IMG/VR virus record: IMGVR_UViG_3300030104_003662
Coordinates: 1-64,000 of that record
Length of the DNA: 64,000 nucleotides
Reading direction: 5' to 3' (one strand)
From: a virus
Shown here: positions 20,905 through 30,657 of the stretch, in pieces
How positions within the stretch are numbered: position 1 is the stretch's first letter
Layout: each line of letters starts with the position of its first letter
Position numbers and translations under genes: made by a program
Notes under the pieces: generated by a model
What the model saw: the letters and a program-made list of their open reading frames with translations, nothing else
Told to the model about the DNA's origin: nothing
The model's database searches: none

Positions 20905-20936
20905 TTTTATGACACCAAAAAGGGGAGACAATCATG
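20905..20936 (+). promoter_or_regulatory. TATA-like box before the LAGLIDADG gene
   Basis: TTTTAT at 20905-20910 is centred 26.5 bases before ATG 20934, and GTGT...ACAC flanks it as a short dyad. GGGGAGA lies about five bases before the same ATG, so translation could also be Shine-Dalgarno driven on a read-through message. Confidence 0.4.
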
Positions 20937-22241
20937 TGGGCATCATTAGGGGTAGGAGAACCAGTCCAAAGTTTGGATATGGGCAATGATGTTTTGTCTA
21001 TAATTGCCTCTAGTTTAACCAGTCATCCTCTTGTAGATTCTAACATTGCTAAGTCTATTGCATCTCAGACTGTTATTATCAAAGAAGATGACATTCCACA
21101 AGTGACATATGCTCCATTCTGCCCTACCGGTGACAGTTGGTTCGACTCATCTCTTGGAAAAAGTGCAAGTGATGTTATCAAAGAACTTAGAAAAGCCCGT
21201 AGAGTTATGAAAGATTCTAAAAACGATATTGACAAAATGATTACTGCTGTTAGAAATCTAAAGGCACTAGAGACCGAGGCTACATTAGCCAAATTAGATT
21301 GGGCTTCTTCTTATGAAGATACTATTAGAAGCATAGGTCTTGACGACAAGTCACTTAAGTCGCTTAGATTATTCGGTAATAGTCGAGAAAATAGTCTAAT
21401 TAGAGCATGTAATACTTGGGAAAATGCAGAAAGCACACTTAAAACACTTGATGAGTTTCAAGATGTATGGGGCGATGAAGAGAGGCAGTCTTGGGTTAAT
21501 GCCATGCAAATGCGTAAAGATGCTCGTAAAATGTGGAAAAACACTCTCAATCAATTTGACAATCTAAGCAAAGAACAGCAAAAGTGGCTTAATATGGCTA
21601 AGGCTGAGATAGAAGAACATGGTTCAATAAACGCAAGAGGAATAACTGAAAACTTGATTCACAAAGGCGTACCTCGCTTGAATGTAAATAGAATAGCAAA
21701 GTTACTCAAAATGTATGGTGAAGAGATTAACATTATCAAAGCGCCTCGTAAAGGTGAATATATGACTCTAAACCGTACTGGGCTTATCATCAAAGACCCT
21801 TGGGCTTATGCAGCAGGGTTCCTTGATGCTGACGGTTACATTACTATTACAGAAAGAGGAGAGCCTCGTGCAGGTTTTATTGCTACAGGCGATAGAGGTC
21901 GTATGCACTGTGAACAACTTCACAAAAACATAGGTGCAGGTAAGTTACAGTTAGACCAAAAAGTGTACAAAGACGGGCAGCGTAGCCAGCACCGTGTTAG
22001 TTTTTATTCCAAAGATGACTTGACTAAGTTATTGAAAAAAATTACTCCACACCTAAGAATGAAAGATATGCAAGCCAAAGCGGTTGCTGCTTTCATAAAT
22101 GAAAAGGACCCTATGCGTAAAACAGAACTAAAGAGATTTGTTCAATTCTCTAACAGAGAAGGTACTAGAAAAGCAGAAGAGTCTTTGAAAGATTGGGGAG
22201 TGGATAAAGATACGGTCATGAGTTGGTCGGAGGGATTATGA
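20934..22241 (+). CDS. LAGLIDADG-domain protein with long N-terminal extension
   Basis: Of 435 residues, about 275-400 form a single-motif LAGLIDADG domain: DPWAYAAGFLDADGYITI (motif about 285-302), then GRMHCEQLHKNIGAGKL, HRVSFYSKDDLTKLLKKI and KAVAAFI as in single-motif homing endonucleases. Residues 1-260 are not part of the family: a helical, coiled N-terminus and a winged-helix-like segment (GITENLIHKG ... RIAKLLKMYG). It is not inside an intron or intein that I can see; it stands between terL and portal. It may be a free-standing homing endonuclease or a domesticated DNA-binding packaging factor. Confidence 0.75.
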   Translation: MWASLGVGEPVQSLDMGNDVLSIIASSLTSHPLVDSNIAKSIASQTVIIKEDDIPQVTYAPFCPTGDSWFDSSLGKSASDVIKELRKARRVMKDSKNDIDKMITAVRNLKALETEATLAKLDWASSYEDTIRSIGLDDKSLKSLRLFGNSRENSLIRACNTWENAESTLKTLDEFQDVWGDEERQSWVNAMQMRKDARKMWKNTLNQFDNLSKEQQKWLNMAKAEIEEHGSINARGITENLIHKGVPRLNVNRIAKLLKMYGEEINIIKAPRKGEYMTLNRTGLIIKDPWAYAAGFLDADGYITITERGEPRAGFIATGDRGRMHCEQLHKNIGAGKLQLDQKVYKDGQRSQHRVSFYSKDDLTKLLKKITPHLRMKDMQAKAVAAFINEKDPMRKTELKRFVQFSNREGTRKAEESLKDWGVDKDTVMSWSEGL

Positions 22242-22242
22242 T

Positions 22243-24009
22243 ATGGCAGAGCAAAAAAGCAGAGTAGGTCGAATACTAGAATCAATTACAAATCCATTCA
22301 GAAGAAGAAGAACTCCTGAGCCGCAAATGCCGCTTTGGACTACAGGTATTCAAGAGCCAGTTCTTGTACAAGGTATTACAATCCCTGCTTTGTATGCAGT
22401 TGCTAATGAAAATCTGATTCTCCGTACAGTTTTGACTACTCTTCAACAAGAGATATTCCGCAGAGGTTATTATTGGGAAAAGAAGTTTGTAAAAAAATGC
22501 ATTAATTGTGACGCTGAGTACCAACACGAAGTTGATGTTTGTAAAAAATGTGGTAATTCTGAGTTAGTAGAACCTGATGTTAATCAATTAGTATACCCTC
22601 GCTGGTTACTTGAGCAGAGAAACTCAATGGAACAGACCTTTATGGATGTTCTTAGAGAAATCGAATATGACTTGAACATTACTGATGACGCATTCCTTGT
22701 ACTTATCAAAGAATACTACATGGACCCTGATACTAACGAACTGATGTTTTACAGAGTCAAAGAGATACTTAGAGGAGACCCTATCTTTATGCGTATAATT
22801 GCTGATAAAAGAGGAGTTCGTGGTGGTAGATTTAGAGTATGTCCGGTTCATAGAGACCAAGTTAGGTCTTATAGTGAAGAGGAAAAGACTTGTCAAACAT
22901 GTGGTCATGACTTAGAAGATGTACATCATGTCAATACTGCTGGCTCAGGAAAAACTCAATACTACCTTAAGGGAGAAGTAATACATGTAAGTAAGTACCA
23001 ACCTTCTAAGTTATACGGTCGCTCGCCTGTTTCTACACTTTGGCGACAGGCTATGACTTTAACTGCTATGGATAATTACATGTATACTTCTTATAGCAAG
23101 CGCAGAACTCCTAAAGGTATGATTTCTGTAACGACTGATAACTTAGAATCAATGAAGTCGTTTTTCAAGAGCATGGATGAAAAGTTAGAGCGTGACCCTC
23201 ACTACATCCCTAAGATAGGAATAGAGTCTAATTCCGGTAGAGGCGGTGTCAACTGGGTTAAGTTTATGGATACACTAGAAGAGATGCAGTATATACCTGC
23301 AAGAGATGAAATGAGACAGCGTATCGCTGCATTCTATGGTGTATCAAATGTATTTATGATGGATACTGGAAAGTCCGGCGGCTTAAACAACGAAGGTATG
23401 CAGATTCTTGTTACTAACCGTGCGGTTGAGTTTGGGCACAAGGTATATGCCGAGCATCTATTCCCCCGATTAAATGAAGAGATGGATGTTACAGATTGGA
23501 AAATAACTCTTTATCCGAATGAAGAAGAAGACGAAGTTACCCGATTACGCCGTGATGAGATGGAGGTTAATATCGCGCAGCGTATGATGATGCTAGGTTA
23601 CAAGCCTGACTTAGTAGAAGATTCTGCTAACCGAGATATTCGTTTCATATACAAGCAACCTGACCCTGCCGAAGCCGGGATGCAGCAACCTCCTCCGGGT
23701 GGTATGCCTCCGGGCGGAATGATGCCGGGTATGCAAATGGGTGGAGGAATGGGCACTCCCGGCGCTTTGCCGGGCCGTAACATAAGTCCACAAGGTGCAG
23801 CGCAGATGGCAAGGCAAGCGCAGATGGGTCAACCGGGTGGCGAAGGTATGGGAATACGCACTCCGAGTAGCCCAGCAAGCCCTCAGAACAGAAGCACAAT
23901 GGGTTCAGGCTCTCCTGTTTCCAGTGTGCAACAAAGAGGCATGCCAATGGGCGGAGTTCAACAGGCTTCTCAGAATATATTAGACGCTCGTAATTTTAAG
24001 GGCGCATGA
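22243..24009 (+). CDS. Portal protein with two inserted zinc knuckles
   Basis: The 588-residue product follows terL and precedes the protease gene, as a portal should. It shows portal-like features: a basic N-terminus, KGEVIHVSKYQPSKLYGRSP (about 246-265), a long helix and GVSNVFMMDTGKSGGLNNEG near the crown, with a disordered Gly/Met/Pro C-terminus. Unusual are CINCDAEYQHEVDVCKKCG (about 86-104) and CPVH ... TCQTCG (about 200-221), two zinc-knuckle insertions. It forms the dodecameric DNA gate of the capsid. No catalytic role expected. Confidence 0.85.
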   Translation: MAEQKSRVGRILESITNPFRRRRTPEPQMPLWTTGIQEPVLVQGITIPALYAVANENLILRTVLTTLQQEIFRRGYYWEKKFVKKCINCDAEYQHEVDVCKKCGNSELVEPDVNQLVYPRWLLEQRNSMEQTFMDVLREIEYDLNITDDAFLVLIKEYYMDPDTNELMFYRVKEILRGDPIFMRIIADKRGVRGGRFRVCPVHRDQVRSYSEEEKTCQTCGHDLEDVHHVNTAGSGKTQYYLKGEVIHVSKYQPSKLYGRSPVSTLWRQAMTLTAMDNYMYTSYSKRRTPKGMISVTTDNLESMKSFFKSMDEKLERDPHYIPKIGIESNSGRGGVNWVKFMDTLEEMQYIPARDEMRQRIAAFYGVSNVFMMDTGKSGGLNNEGMQILVTNRAVEFGHKVYAEHLFPRLNEEMDVTDWKITLYPNEEEDEVTRLRRDEMEVNIAQRMMMLGYKPDLVEDSANRDIRFIYKQPDPAEAGMQQPPPGGMPPGGMMPGMQMGGGMGTPGALPGRNISPQGAAQMARQAQMGQPGGEGMGIRTPSSPASPQNRSTMGSGSPVSSVQQRGMPMGGVQQASQNILDARNFKGA

Positions 24010-24383
24010 CAAGGTTAAAGTCAAGGGGAGTAGTGGACTGGCGCATGGACTTGTTGAAACTTGACCCAATGGCTAGAAAAATGCGTACTCATATTGATGC
24101 TTTTTACAAAGCGCTAGAAGACAATGATGCTTCAAATGCTCGTCTTAATATCAATGAAATAACAAAGTATGCAGAATACTTATCCAACGATGTAGAAAAG
24201 GCAATCCTAAAGGGAGAATCTAACCCAACGGGAGTCAACGATGTTTATGCTGGCGGTGTACCAGTCATGCGTTACAATAACATTGAAAAGATTCACCCTT
24301 CTTCTAATGATGTCTTACCGGGCACCATTAGAACTAATCGCATCGGCTCAATAATGAGAAAGCAAAGTAACCGCACTCTTTGA
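24006..24383 (+). CDS. Small basic head-region protein
   Basis: The 125-residue product begins in an ATGA overlap with the portal stop. It is basic and helical (residues 10-70), and VVDWRMDLLKLDP near the start faintly resembles the tag but lacks the AW core, so I do not count it. Head or portal-associated role inferred from location only. Confidence 0.5.
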   Translation: MTRLKSRGVVDWRMDLLKLDPMARKMRTHIDAFYKALEDNDASNARLNINEITKYAEYLSNDVEKAILKGESNPTGVNDVYAGGVPVMRYNNIEKIHPSSNDVLPGTIRTNRIGSIMRKQSNRTL

Positions 24384-24392
24384 GGTGATTAG

Positions 24393-24767
24393 ATGACAGA
24401 CGAGGGGGAAACTAACACCGCAGAAAAACTAATGGGCGCGCTCATTAGTAAAATGGAAAACATGGATAATAGTATTCAATTAATCAAAGCAGAGAATAAA
24501 CAATTAAAATCTATGCTCAATAACCCAATGACTTTGCTAAAAAAGGCAGGTTTTGTAAGAGCAAGTAACAGTGCACCCGAAGATTTGATGCCTGATGAGT
24601 TTAGAGGAAACTCTGATGAAATGATAATCAAGGGTGAAGACGGGCATGAAATATCAGTACCTACAAACAACGCCGATTTCCATACTATGGAATGGGCCGA
24701 TATTCATGCACTTGCTGATAAGGCTAAAAGTGTAGGTGCGATTGGAAATAACATTGGAATGGATTGA
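24393..24767 (+). CDS. Small coiled-coil protein with C-terminal HALA motif
   Basis: The 124-residue product (start after GAGGTGAT) has a coiled coil at about 10-45 (LISKMENMDNSIQLIKAENK), an acidic middle and the C-terminal MEWADIHALADKAKSVGA. The latter matches MNWDEVHALAGSVWN at the end of the protease-scaffold protein. A shared terminal peptide suggests both bind the same partner, perhaps the major capsid protein, making this a scaffold-like factor. Confidence 0.5.
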   Translation: MTDEGETNTAEKLMGALISKMENMDNSIQLIKAENKQLKSMLNNPMTLLKKAGFVRASNSAPEDLMPDEFRGNSDEMIIKGEDGHEISVPTNNADFHTMEWADIHALADKAKSVGAIGNNIGMD

Positions 24768-24771
24768 TAAT

Positions 24772-25188
24772 ATGAAACCAAGATACGAACCTCGTGATGA
24801 AGAATATGACAGTTTGCTAAAAGAAGCAAAAGAATTAGAGGAAAGGCTTACCAAGGCTGTACCTGATTATGCTAATCAAAAAGAAGGCTCTACACAAGGA
24901 GTTGAAAGATTTGAAACACAACCGGGTAAAGTTCCTAATGTATTTTACAATACAAACAATGTTATACCCGAAGTAGAAGATGTCAAAAACGCAGGTGCAA
25001 CCTCAGAAAAAAGTAACATACTTGACAAGCCTACTCAATATCCTGACGCAATGGATGATACAGGTTATCGTATTAACGAAAAAGGCGGTAGTACTCCAAT
25101 TCAGAAATCGCTAGGCGGCTCCGAGGAAAAACTAAACCTACAAGACATAAAGAAATCTGCACAGCGACTTGACCGCCATTTTAACTAA
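24772..25188 (+). CDS. Small charged protein, unknown
   Basis: The 138-residue product is started at ATG 24772, four bases after the previous stop; an upstream in-frame ATG at 24736 would overlap the previous gene. The N-terminus is a charged helix (DEEYDSLLKEAKELEERLTK); the rest is Asn/Gly/Pro-rich and probably disordered, ending in a basic helix (DIKKSAQRLDRHF). Unknown head-region protein. Confidence 0.5.
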   Translation: MKPRYEPRDEEYDSLLKEAKELEERLTKAVPDYANQKEGSTQGVERFETQPGKVPNVFYNTNNVIPEVEDVKNAGATSEKSNILDKPTQYPDAMDDTGYRINEKGGSTPIQKSLGGSEEKLNLQDIKKSAQRLDRHFN

Positions 25189-25203
25189 TCGGCGGGTGAT
25201 GGT

Positions 25204-28200
25204 GTGCGAGAAAGTCCCATTGACATTTTGAATAGGTCTCGTAAAACGCTATTAGAATCTATAGGCGACAATATAGGAAAGCACGACGCAAGTGCTGATT
25301 ATTTTTTCTCTGTACTAAGTGCTGAACGAGCCGGTTATATTATCAAATCAGAAGATGAAAGTTTGTTTAAGATGTCTTGTTTGATTATCAAAGAAGAGAT
25401 GCAAGAAGAATCACCCTACGGAACCTATCATCAAGAAGCCGGTCAAGAGTTAATGTCAGGTGGTGCTTATGATGACCAACGGGTAATCAATCCTAGACCT
25501 GACCAAAGTTTAACAGGTAGAAACTTAGAAATGGCACAAGGTGATGTAGACGATGCACATAAAAATCACAATTACTTTGACTACAGGTTTTTGCCATTAA
25601 TGCATGGCGCTCAATCAGAAGCAGGTCCTCAGATGCACCAAACTATTTCAGATTTTTATTTACATCCTTCTGATGCTTATGCAGAGTCAAGAAGTCAAAT
25701 TGATGGTAGAAAAGAGATGGCTTGGGAGGACCACCACACAGAAGGCCCTCATGATTTTTTGCGTAACCCTCATCATTATGGTAAGTTAACTGGAGAAATG
25801 ACAAATCATAGTCTTTACAAAAGTCATTATGATGATTGGATAAAGTCTAACGACGGGTTAAAAGAACAAATCAAAGAACAATTTCCAAACGCCACTGATG
25901 ATGAAATAGACTATGAATGTAAAAAAAGACACATGGAAGAAGCAAGGCAAGGTTGGTCTTCTGATGCGGTAGACGAAAATGGTATTCCACAAGGTCTAGG
26001 CTTGATGGATTATTTACTTGGACTTGAATGGTTAACTCCTTCTCAACGACACGAAGTATACGAACATATATCGCACAAAGGTACCAGTGACCCACATGAT
26101 TCGCTTAGATTAGATATAAGTCACTCTGCATTTACTGTTCCTAGATTAATTAGAAACTTTCACCAAAGATTTTCAGGCATGTATAACCATTGGATAAGAG
26201 ACCCTGATGAGCCGGGAGAACCTATACTTGCTAGGCCAAAAAATCTTAGTAAAAAGACAGTACCTAAACTTGAAGATAATTTTCATGCATTTGGTGCTGT
26301 ACCTAATGGTTACTCTAGGGCATTGAATCATATGAAAGAGCGAGCGCTAGTAGACGATTCTTTTTTACAAGAATCTATGGAAGGTTATGAAGACTTACCT
26401 GATGGCATGCCTTACATAGATAGCAAAACAGGTAAAATTAATTTTTCTAATAGCCAAGACAATGTAGGGAGAATGCGTAGGAATATGCTAATGCATTTGT
26501 TAAACTTAGATGTCAATACCGGTGAAATGTACAATGATAATGAACACCCTTATTATGACGATTGGAAAAAAAGTGAGTCTCCTTTTACAGATGAAGAAAT
26601 AAAGTCTATATTAGGTAACTCTCAAAAAAGAACTTTGCAAACTCAAGCAGGGAGAATAGCCCGTAATAATAGTATTTTTCATTATGGTACATTTTTAGAC
26701 CCTACCCATTGGCCCGAAGAATTAACCGAGGGTGAAAATAGAACTTTGGCTACTCATTGGCATGAGCCATTTTTTGGAAAAGGGGGAATGGGCAAACACC
26801 CTAATACTCTCTATAACTTATTACACGAACATAGTTTATTATACGGAGGAAAAGGCAAGTTAGAGCGTCATAGTAGTTTTGGCTCTGATGAAGGATTTAC
26901 TGACCCTTATGCGAACTTAGAAGAAGATGAAAAAGGTGGAATAAGCATAGATGACAGGGCTAATGAACTAAGTTTATTCTTTCAAAAAAACACAGGTACT
27001 GAGTTAGAAAACCAACCTGTTTCTATAGGTGGAGAGCAATTTACTGCAAAGACTCCTTTGCGAGTTTCACAAAATATAGGAATAAGGCATGGTAGTAATA
27101 GAAAAGGAGAAATCTATAACCACGGTGTACTAAATCTATTAGGACCATTTGGGCAAGCCGAGCCTGAGTTAACAGACACTAGGGTGAAGACTGGGAAAAA
27201 AGACGAAAGCGGTAGTCCTATTTATAGAGATGTAAAGCGCAGGGAGACAGGCGATATTAGAGATGCGGAATCTAACTTGCATCCCCATAATGTGTTTATG
27301 ACAGGGCAAGGGAATCGTGCTAGTTATGAAAGGCACGCTGCTTCTGCTAATGGTCCGTTTCATAATGAAGCAGCAAGAGGCCATTATGATGCGTTTATGA
27401 ATAACGATAATGAAACTATGAACGAGATGAAACTAAGAATAGCAGGTACTAGGAGTGGAACTTTACCTTGGTCTCATGCATTTGCTAGTAAAGGAGGAGC
27501 GCTGGCTTTTGAGCGACAAAGGAGAAAAAGAGCGTCTAAGTTCCATACAGTCGGTACCATGTTACATATGGGTGCTCCGCCACTTAGTCCGGGTAGAGGA
27601 GTTCATAATCTGACTTCACCTCGACCTGAAACTATTCCTACAGCCCATTCTGTAGATGTAGTAAACTCTCTTGCTAGAGATGCCACACCTTACGAAGGTG
27701 TAGATGAAATGCACCTTTCTGATTTATTCGATGAAGTTATGCATTTACAAACACAGATGCAAGAAGAACAAAGCCCTCAAAAAAGAGAACATATGCGTCA
27801 TATGTTAGAAAACTTACAACAAGAGTACAAAGACCTAGAAGCACAAAGTTATGCATTAGAAAGTCAAGAAGGCTCACTTATTGGCATGGAGGGTACTCAG
27901 CAAGATACCTTTGCAGATAAATTAAGAGGTGATGTAAAGGCAATTGGGCAAGCGGGTGGTATTTCAAGAGGAGTAGTTGAGGAGGCCATGCCCGATGCGT
28001 TTAATCCCGATGTTTTATCTTTAGAACAAATTGACGCTAATGTTAGGCAACTAGCCCGCATGGGTAATGACTTATTACAAATAGTACCACACGAAATGCA
28101 CGGTATCAGTACGATAGGTCCTAGTTCAGAACATACTCAAACCAAAGGTGTCACAAGTGGGAATATACCTTCTAAAGTAAAAGCGCACATACACAATAGT

Positions 28201-30657
28201 CCTAATACTATCAATGTGCAAGATTCGGCAGAAGAAGTTGCTGACATACTTGGCTTAGACTATGACCAACCGCATGCTAAGGAAACAGTGGATAGCCTAT
28301 TAGAAAAAATAAAAGGCAAAGTTCAAGAGAGTGGAGATGGGACTTTAGAGTTTCCAGTTATGACAGTTGCACAAATGTTAGGAACTAGTAATCACTATGG
28401 AGACTTTTCAGGTGATTTAAGAGACAAGGTTAGAGGCTTTGAAAGACTGCGTGCGAAAGACCGGAATGAAGCGCTAGTAAGAACTATACAAAGAGTTAAC
28501 CGCGACTTAAGTACTTATGACCCTCGACTCAAAGGTAAAGGTAGAACTGCAAAAGAAGGTGTAGGAGAACTCATGGCTGGACTTGGACTTGATTGGCATA
28601 CTGCTCATCATTCTGACCCAAGGTCAGAAACTGATATACGACCTCCTAACATTACTAATAACAAAACTGCAAAGTTACAATCTAAAATCTATAGAACATT
28701 GCAAAACTTAGATTCTGTTTTAATCAGTGACCCGCGAGTAGAGCCAAAAGAGATAACTTCGGTTGATGCTACCCGCATGGGTCTTGGGCCAGTTCCTGTT
28801 GATAGATTCGGACCTAATTCTTATTCAGTACAAAGTATCTATAATTCGACTGGTTTCAAACACGAGTTAGGAGACCAAGCAGATTTGTACCCTACATTTG
28901 ATTATAGAATACACAAGGATGGTAAAGTTGAGGTATTTCCTAATGATGCTCCATTTAACCTTGTACAACCTACTGAGGACTTTTATGATTTAGCAGTACC
29001 TCATTTGAAACCTATATTGCATACAGAGGAGACAAAAAAACTTCACGGATTACACAGAATGGCACCTAACTTTTGGTTAAACAGTCTTGGTTATCGAAGG
29101 TTACAAAACCCAGTAGACATTGCTAAGTCCAATATGGACCTTGCTGCATTGACTAACCCTGATGTAATTCGCAAGGAACTTGGTAAAGATATACCTTTGT
29201 TACAACCAATGCATCGCATTTTTGAAATCGAAGACCTTGAACACCTTCGTGGATTTACAGGAGACTGGATTGTTTCTGCAATGCCAAAGGGTGAAAGGGG
29301 CTTTGTTAAAAAAGAAGATGATGACATTACATCTCCTTCGTTCACGCTATCAGATGAAGATAAAACTAACTTTGGAAAAGTCACCGATAAAGATTTCCAA
29401 GTAGATGTAGTAAAGACAGAAGAAGGTTACTATATCTTTGATGTAATAGAATACGATGGTAAAGAAGTTCATGATACTTTACTTGACGACCGTATTAAGA
29501 TACTAAGAGGCGGAATGGAGGGTATTGAAAATATACATGTCCCTTCTGCAAGTGATACTCGTTTAACAGACGACGCTGGTTTAGAACTTACTGTTGAAAA
29601 CTTACAAGAAGATAACGAGCAATTATTGATGCGTGATGCTAAGTCTACCTACATGGTAGGTGAAATGCGACATCCTAAGTGGGTTTTGTTATCTCCGGGC
29701 AACGATGTCGTACTTGTAGTACTTGAGCGTAGAGGAAATGGACCTTACACATATAGACTAGGTACAGGTCCAATTACTCAAGAAGAAGAATTAGGCTCTC
29801 GTGGGGTTGAGTTGAACGGAGATACATACATGGATATGGGAGCGGCCTTTGACAGTTCTGAAAAGTACAAAGAAGGTGACCATGTAAGAGTCAATGTCAG
29901 TAATGTAGGTGTTACAGAAACTACTAGCGGTCAGAAGTTATACAATGTAAGCGGCTCTGAAATACAAGAAGAAGCAGAAGGAGAAGGATTAGTAAGCCAA
30001 GAGACGCTTGGAATACTCGCTAAGTCTGAAACAGAACAATGGTTATGTGAAGTTTCAAGGTCTCCTTCGGGTGTTAGAATAACTATGCCACAAGGTGATG
30101 TCATTTACAAGACTACTCAAACAGGTTCGATTTGGACTGTGCATAGCCCTTTGGCACCTAATCATTATCTCATTCGTTTGTCTGAAAGTCAAAGGCAATA
30201 CTGGTCACCTGTGGCTGGAGCAATGCTCAAGGCTAACTTGGAAATTGCAGAAAAAGAAGAAGTTCATGAAACAGAAGGAGACTCAAAGCCACTCATTCCG
30301 CCTAAAAAGGTTGAAGGTACTGATTTTTGGAATAAACAAAAGAAGCAGAAGATTCTAGTTAAAGGTGCAATGTTACTTGAAAGGATGATGAAAAGTGGAG
30401 CAGGTTTAGTCGGGCAATCTAGTACAGGTACTATGGGCCTAGGAATAGATTATGCTACTCCTATAGAATCACCTACTGGTCCGACAAATCTAAACGACTC
30501 TAAGACAATGCCGGACTATGATAACAAAAAGAGGCCGGGAGAAGATTATTCTATAGAACCGAAAACAGAGGACTCCGAAGATACAAAGCACTTGGTAGTA
30601 CCAGTAGAAGGTGGTACTTTAGAAGTAACAAGAGACACTGCTTCATTCCGTACTTGA
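25204..30657 (+). CDS. 1817-residue head-region protein with degenerate DNA-ligase-like domain
   Basis: Starts at GTG 25204. Residues about 60-1000 are His/Asn/Asp-rich and match nothing I know; about 860-900 is a coiled coil. Residues about 1340-1590 follow the plan of ATP-dependent DNA ligases: GDWIVSAMPKGER (1353) where motif I lies, GYYIFDVIEYDG ... DRIKILRG (about 1409-1430), MRDAKSTYMVGEMRHPKW (about 1476-1493) like the motif IV region, and an OB-fold-like stretch (DVVLVVLERRG ... YRLGTG ... EGDHVRVNV). The adenylated Lys of K-x-D-G is missing and the motif V Lys is absent, so ligation is unlikely. Between portal and protease genes it is probably a virion or assembly protein; DNA clamping is speculation. 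Confidence 0.55.
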   Translation: MRESPIDILNRSRKTLLESIGDNIGKHDASADYFFSVLSAERAGYIIKSEDESLFKMSCLIIKEEMQEESPYGTYHQEAGQELMSGGAYDDQRVINPRPDQSLTGRNLEMAQGDVDDAHKNHNYFDYRFLPLMHGAQSEAGPQMHQTISDFYLHPSDAYAESRSQIDGRKEMAWEDHHTEGPHDFLRNPHHYGKLTGEMTNHSLYKSHYDDWIKSNDGLKEQIKEQFPNATDDEIDYECKKRHMEEARQGWSSDAVDENGIPQGLGLMDYLLGLEWLTPSQRHEVYEHISHKGTSDPHDSLRLDISHSAFTVPRLIRNFHQRFSGMYNHWIRDPDEPGEPILARPKNLSKKTVPKLEDNFHAFGAVPNGYSRALNHMKERALVDDSFLQESMEGYEDLPDGMPYIDSKTGKINFSNSQDNVGRMRRNMLMHLLNLDVNTGEMYNDNEHPYYDDWKKSESPFTDEEIKSILGNSQKRTLQTQAGRIARNNSIFHYGTFLDPTHWPEELTEGENRTLATHWHEPFFGKGGMGKHPNTLYNLLHEHSLLYGGKGKLERHSSFGSDEGFTDPYANLEEDEKGGISIDDRANELSLFFQKNTGTELENQPVSIGGEQFTAKTPLRVSQNIGIRHGSNRKGEIYNHGVLNLLGPFGQAEPELTDTRVKTGKKDESGSPIYRDVKRRETGDIRDAESNLHPHNVFMTGQGNRASYERHAASANGPFHNEAARGHYDAFMNNDNETMNEMKLRIAGTRSGTLPWSHAFASKGGALAFERQRRKRASKFHTVGTMLHMGAPPLSPGRGVHNLTSPRPETIPTAHSVDVVNSLARDATPYEGVDEMHLSDLFDEVMHLQTQMQEEQSPQKREHMRHMLENLQQEYKDLEAQSYALESQEGSLIGMEGTQQDTFADKLRGDVKAIGQAGGISRGVVEEAMPDAFNPDVLSLEQIDANVRQLARMGNDLLQIVPHEMHGISTIGPSSEHTQTKGVTSGNIPSKVKAHIHNSPNTINVQDSAEEVADILGLDYDQPHAKETVDSLLEKIKGKVQESGDGTLEFPVMTVAQMLGTSNHYGDFSGDLRDKVRGFERLRAKDRNEALVRTIQRVNRDLSTYDPRLKGKGRTAKEGVGELMAGLGLDWHTAHHSDPRSETDIRPPNITNNKTAKLQSKIYRTLQNLDSVLISDPRVEPKEITSVDATRMGLGPVPVDRFGPNSYSVQSIYNSTGFKHELGDQADLYPTFDYRIHKDGKVEVFPNDAPFNLVQPTEDFYDLAVPHLKPILHTEETKKLHGLHRMAPNFWLNSLGYRRLQNPVDIAKSNMDLAALTNPDVIRKELGKDIPLLQPMHRIFEIEDLEHLRGFTGDWIVSAMPKGERGFVKKEDDDITSPSFTLSDEDKTNFGKVTDKDFQVDVVKTEEGYYIFDVIEYDGKEVHDTLLDDRIKILRGGMEGIENIHVPSASDTRLTDDAGLELTVENLQEDNEQLLMRDAKSTYMVGEMRHPKWVLLSPGNDVVLVVLERRGNGPYTYRLGTGPITQEEELGSRGVELNGDTYMDMGAAFDSSEKYKEGDHVRVNVSNVGVTETTSGQKLYNVSGSEIQEEAEGEGLVSQETLGILAKSETEQWLCEVSRSPSGVRITMPQGDVIYKTTQTGSIWTVHSPLAPNHYLIRLSESQRQYWSPVAGAMLKANLEIAEKEEVHETEGDSKPLIPPKKVEGTDFWNKQKKQKILVKGAMLLERMMKSGAGLVGQSSTGTMGLGIDYATPIESPTGPTNLNDSKTMPDYDNKKRPGEDYSIEPKTEDSEDTKHLVVPVEGGTLEVTRDTASFRT

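Noticed and set aside
24006-24060. DWRMDLLK as another AW-x-LLK tag copy
   Set aside because: The AW core and the preceding P-[MIL]-[DE] are missing; similarity is limited to DLLK.
25204-25260. SPIDILNRSRKTLLES at the start of the 1817-residue protein as a tag
   Set aside because: It has P-I-D but lacks Ala-Trp and the L-L-K spacing, so it was not counted.
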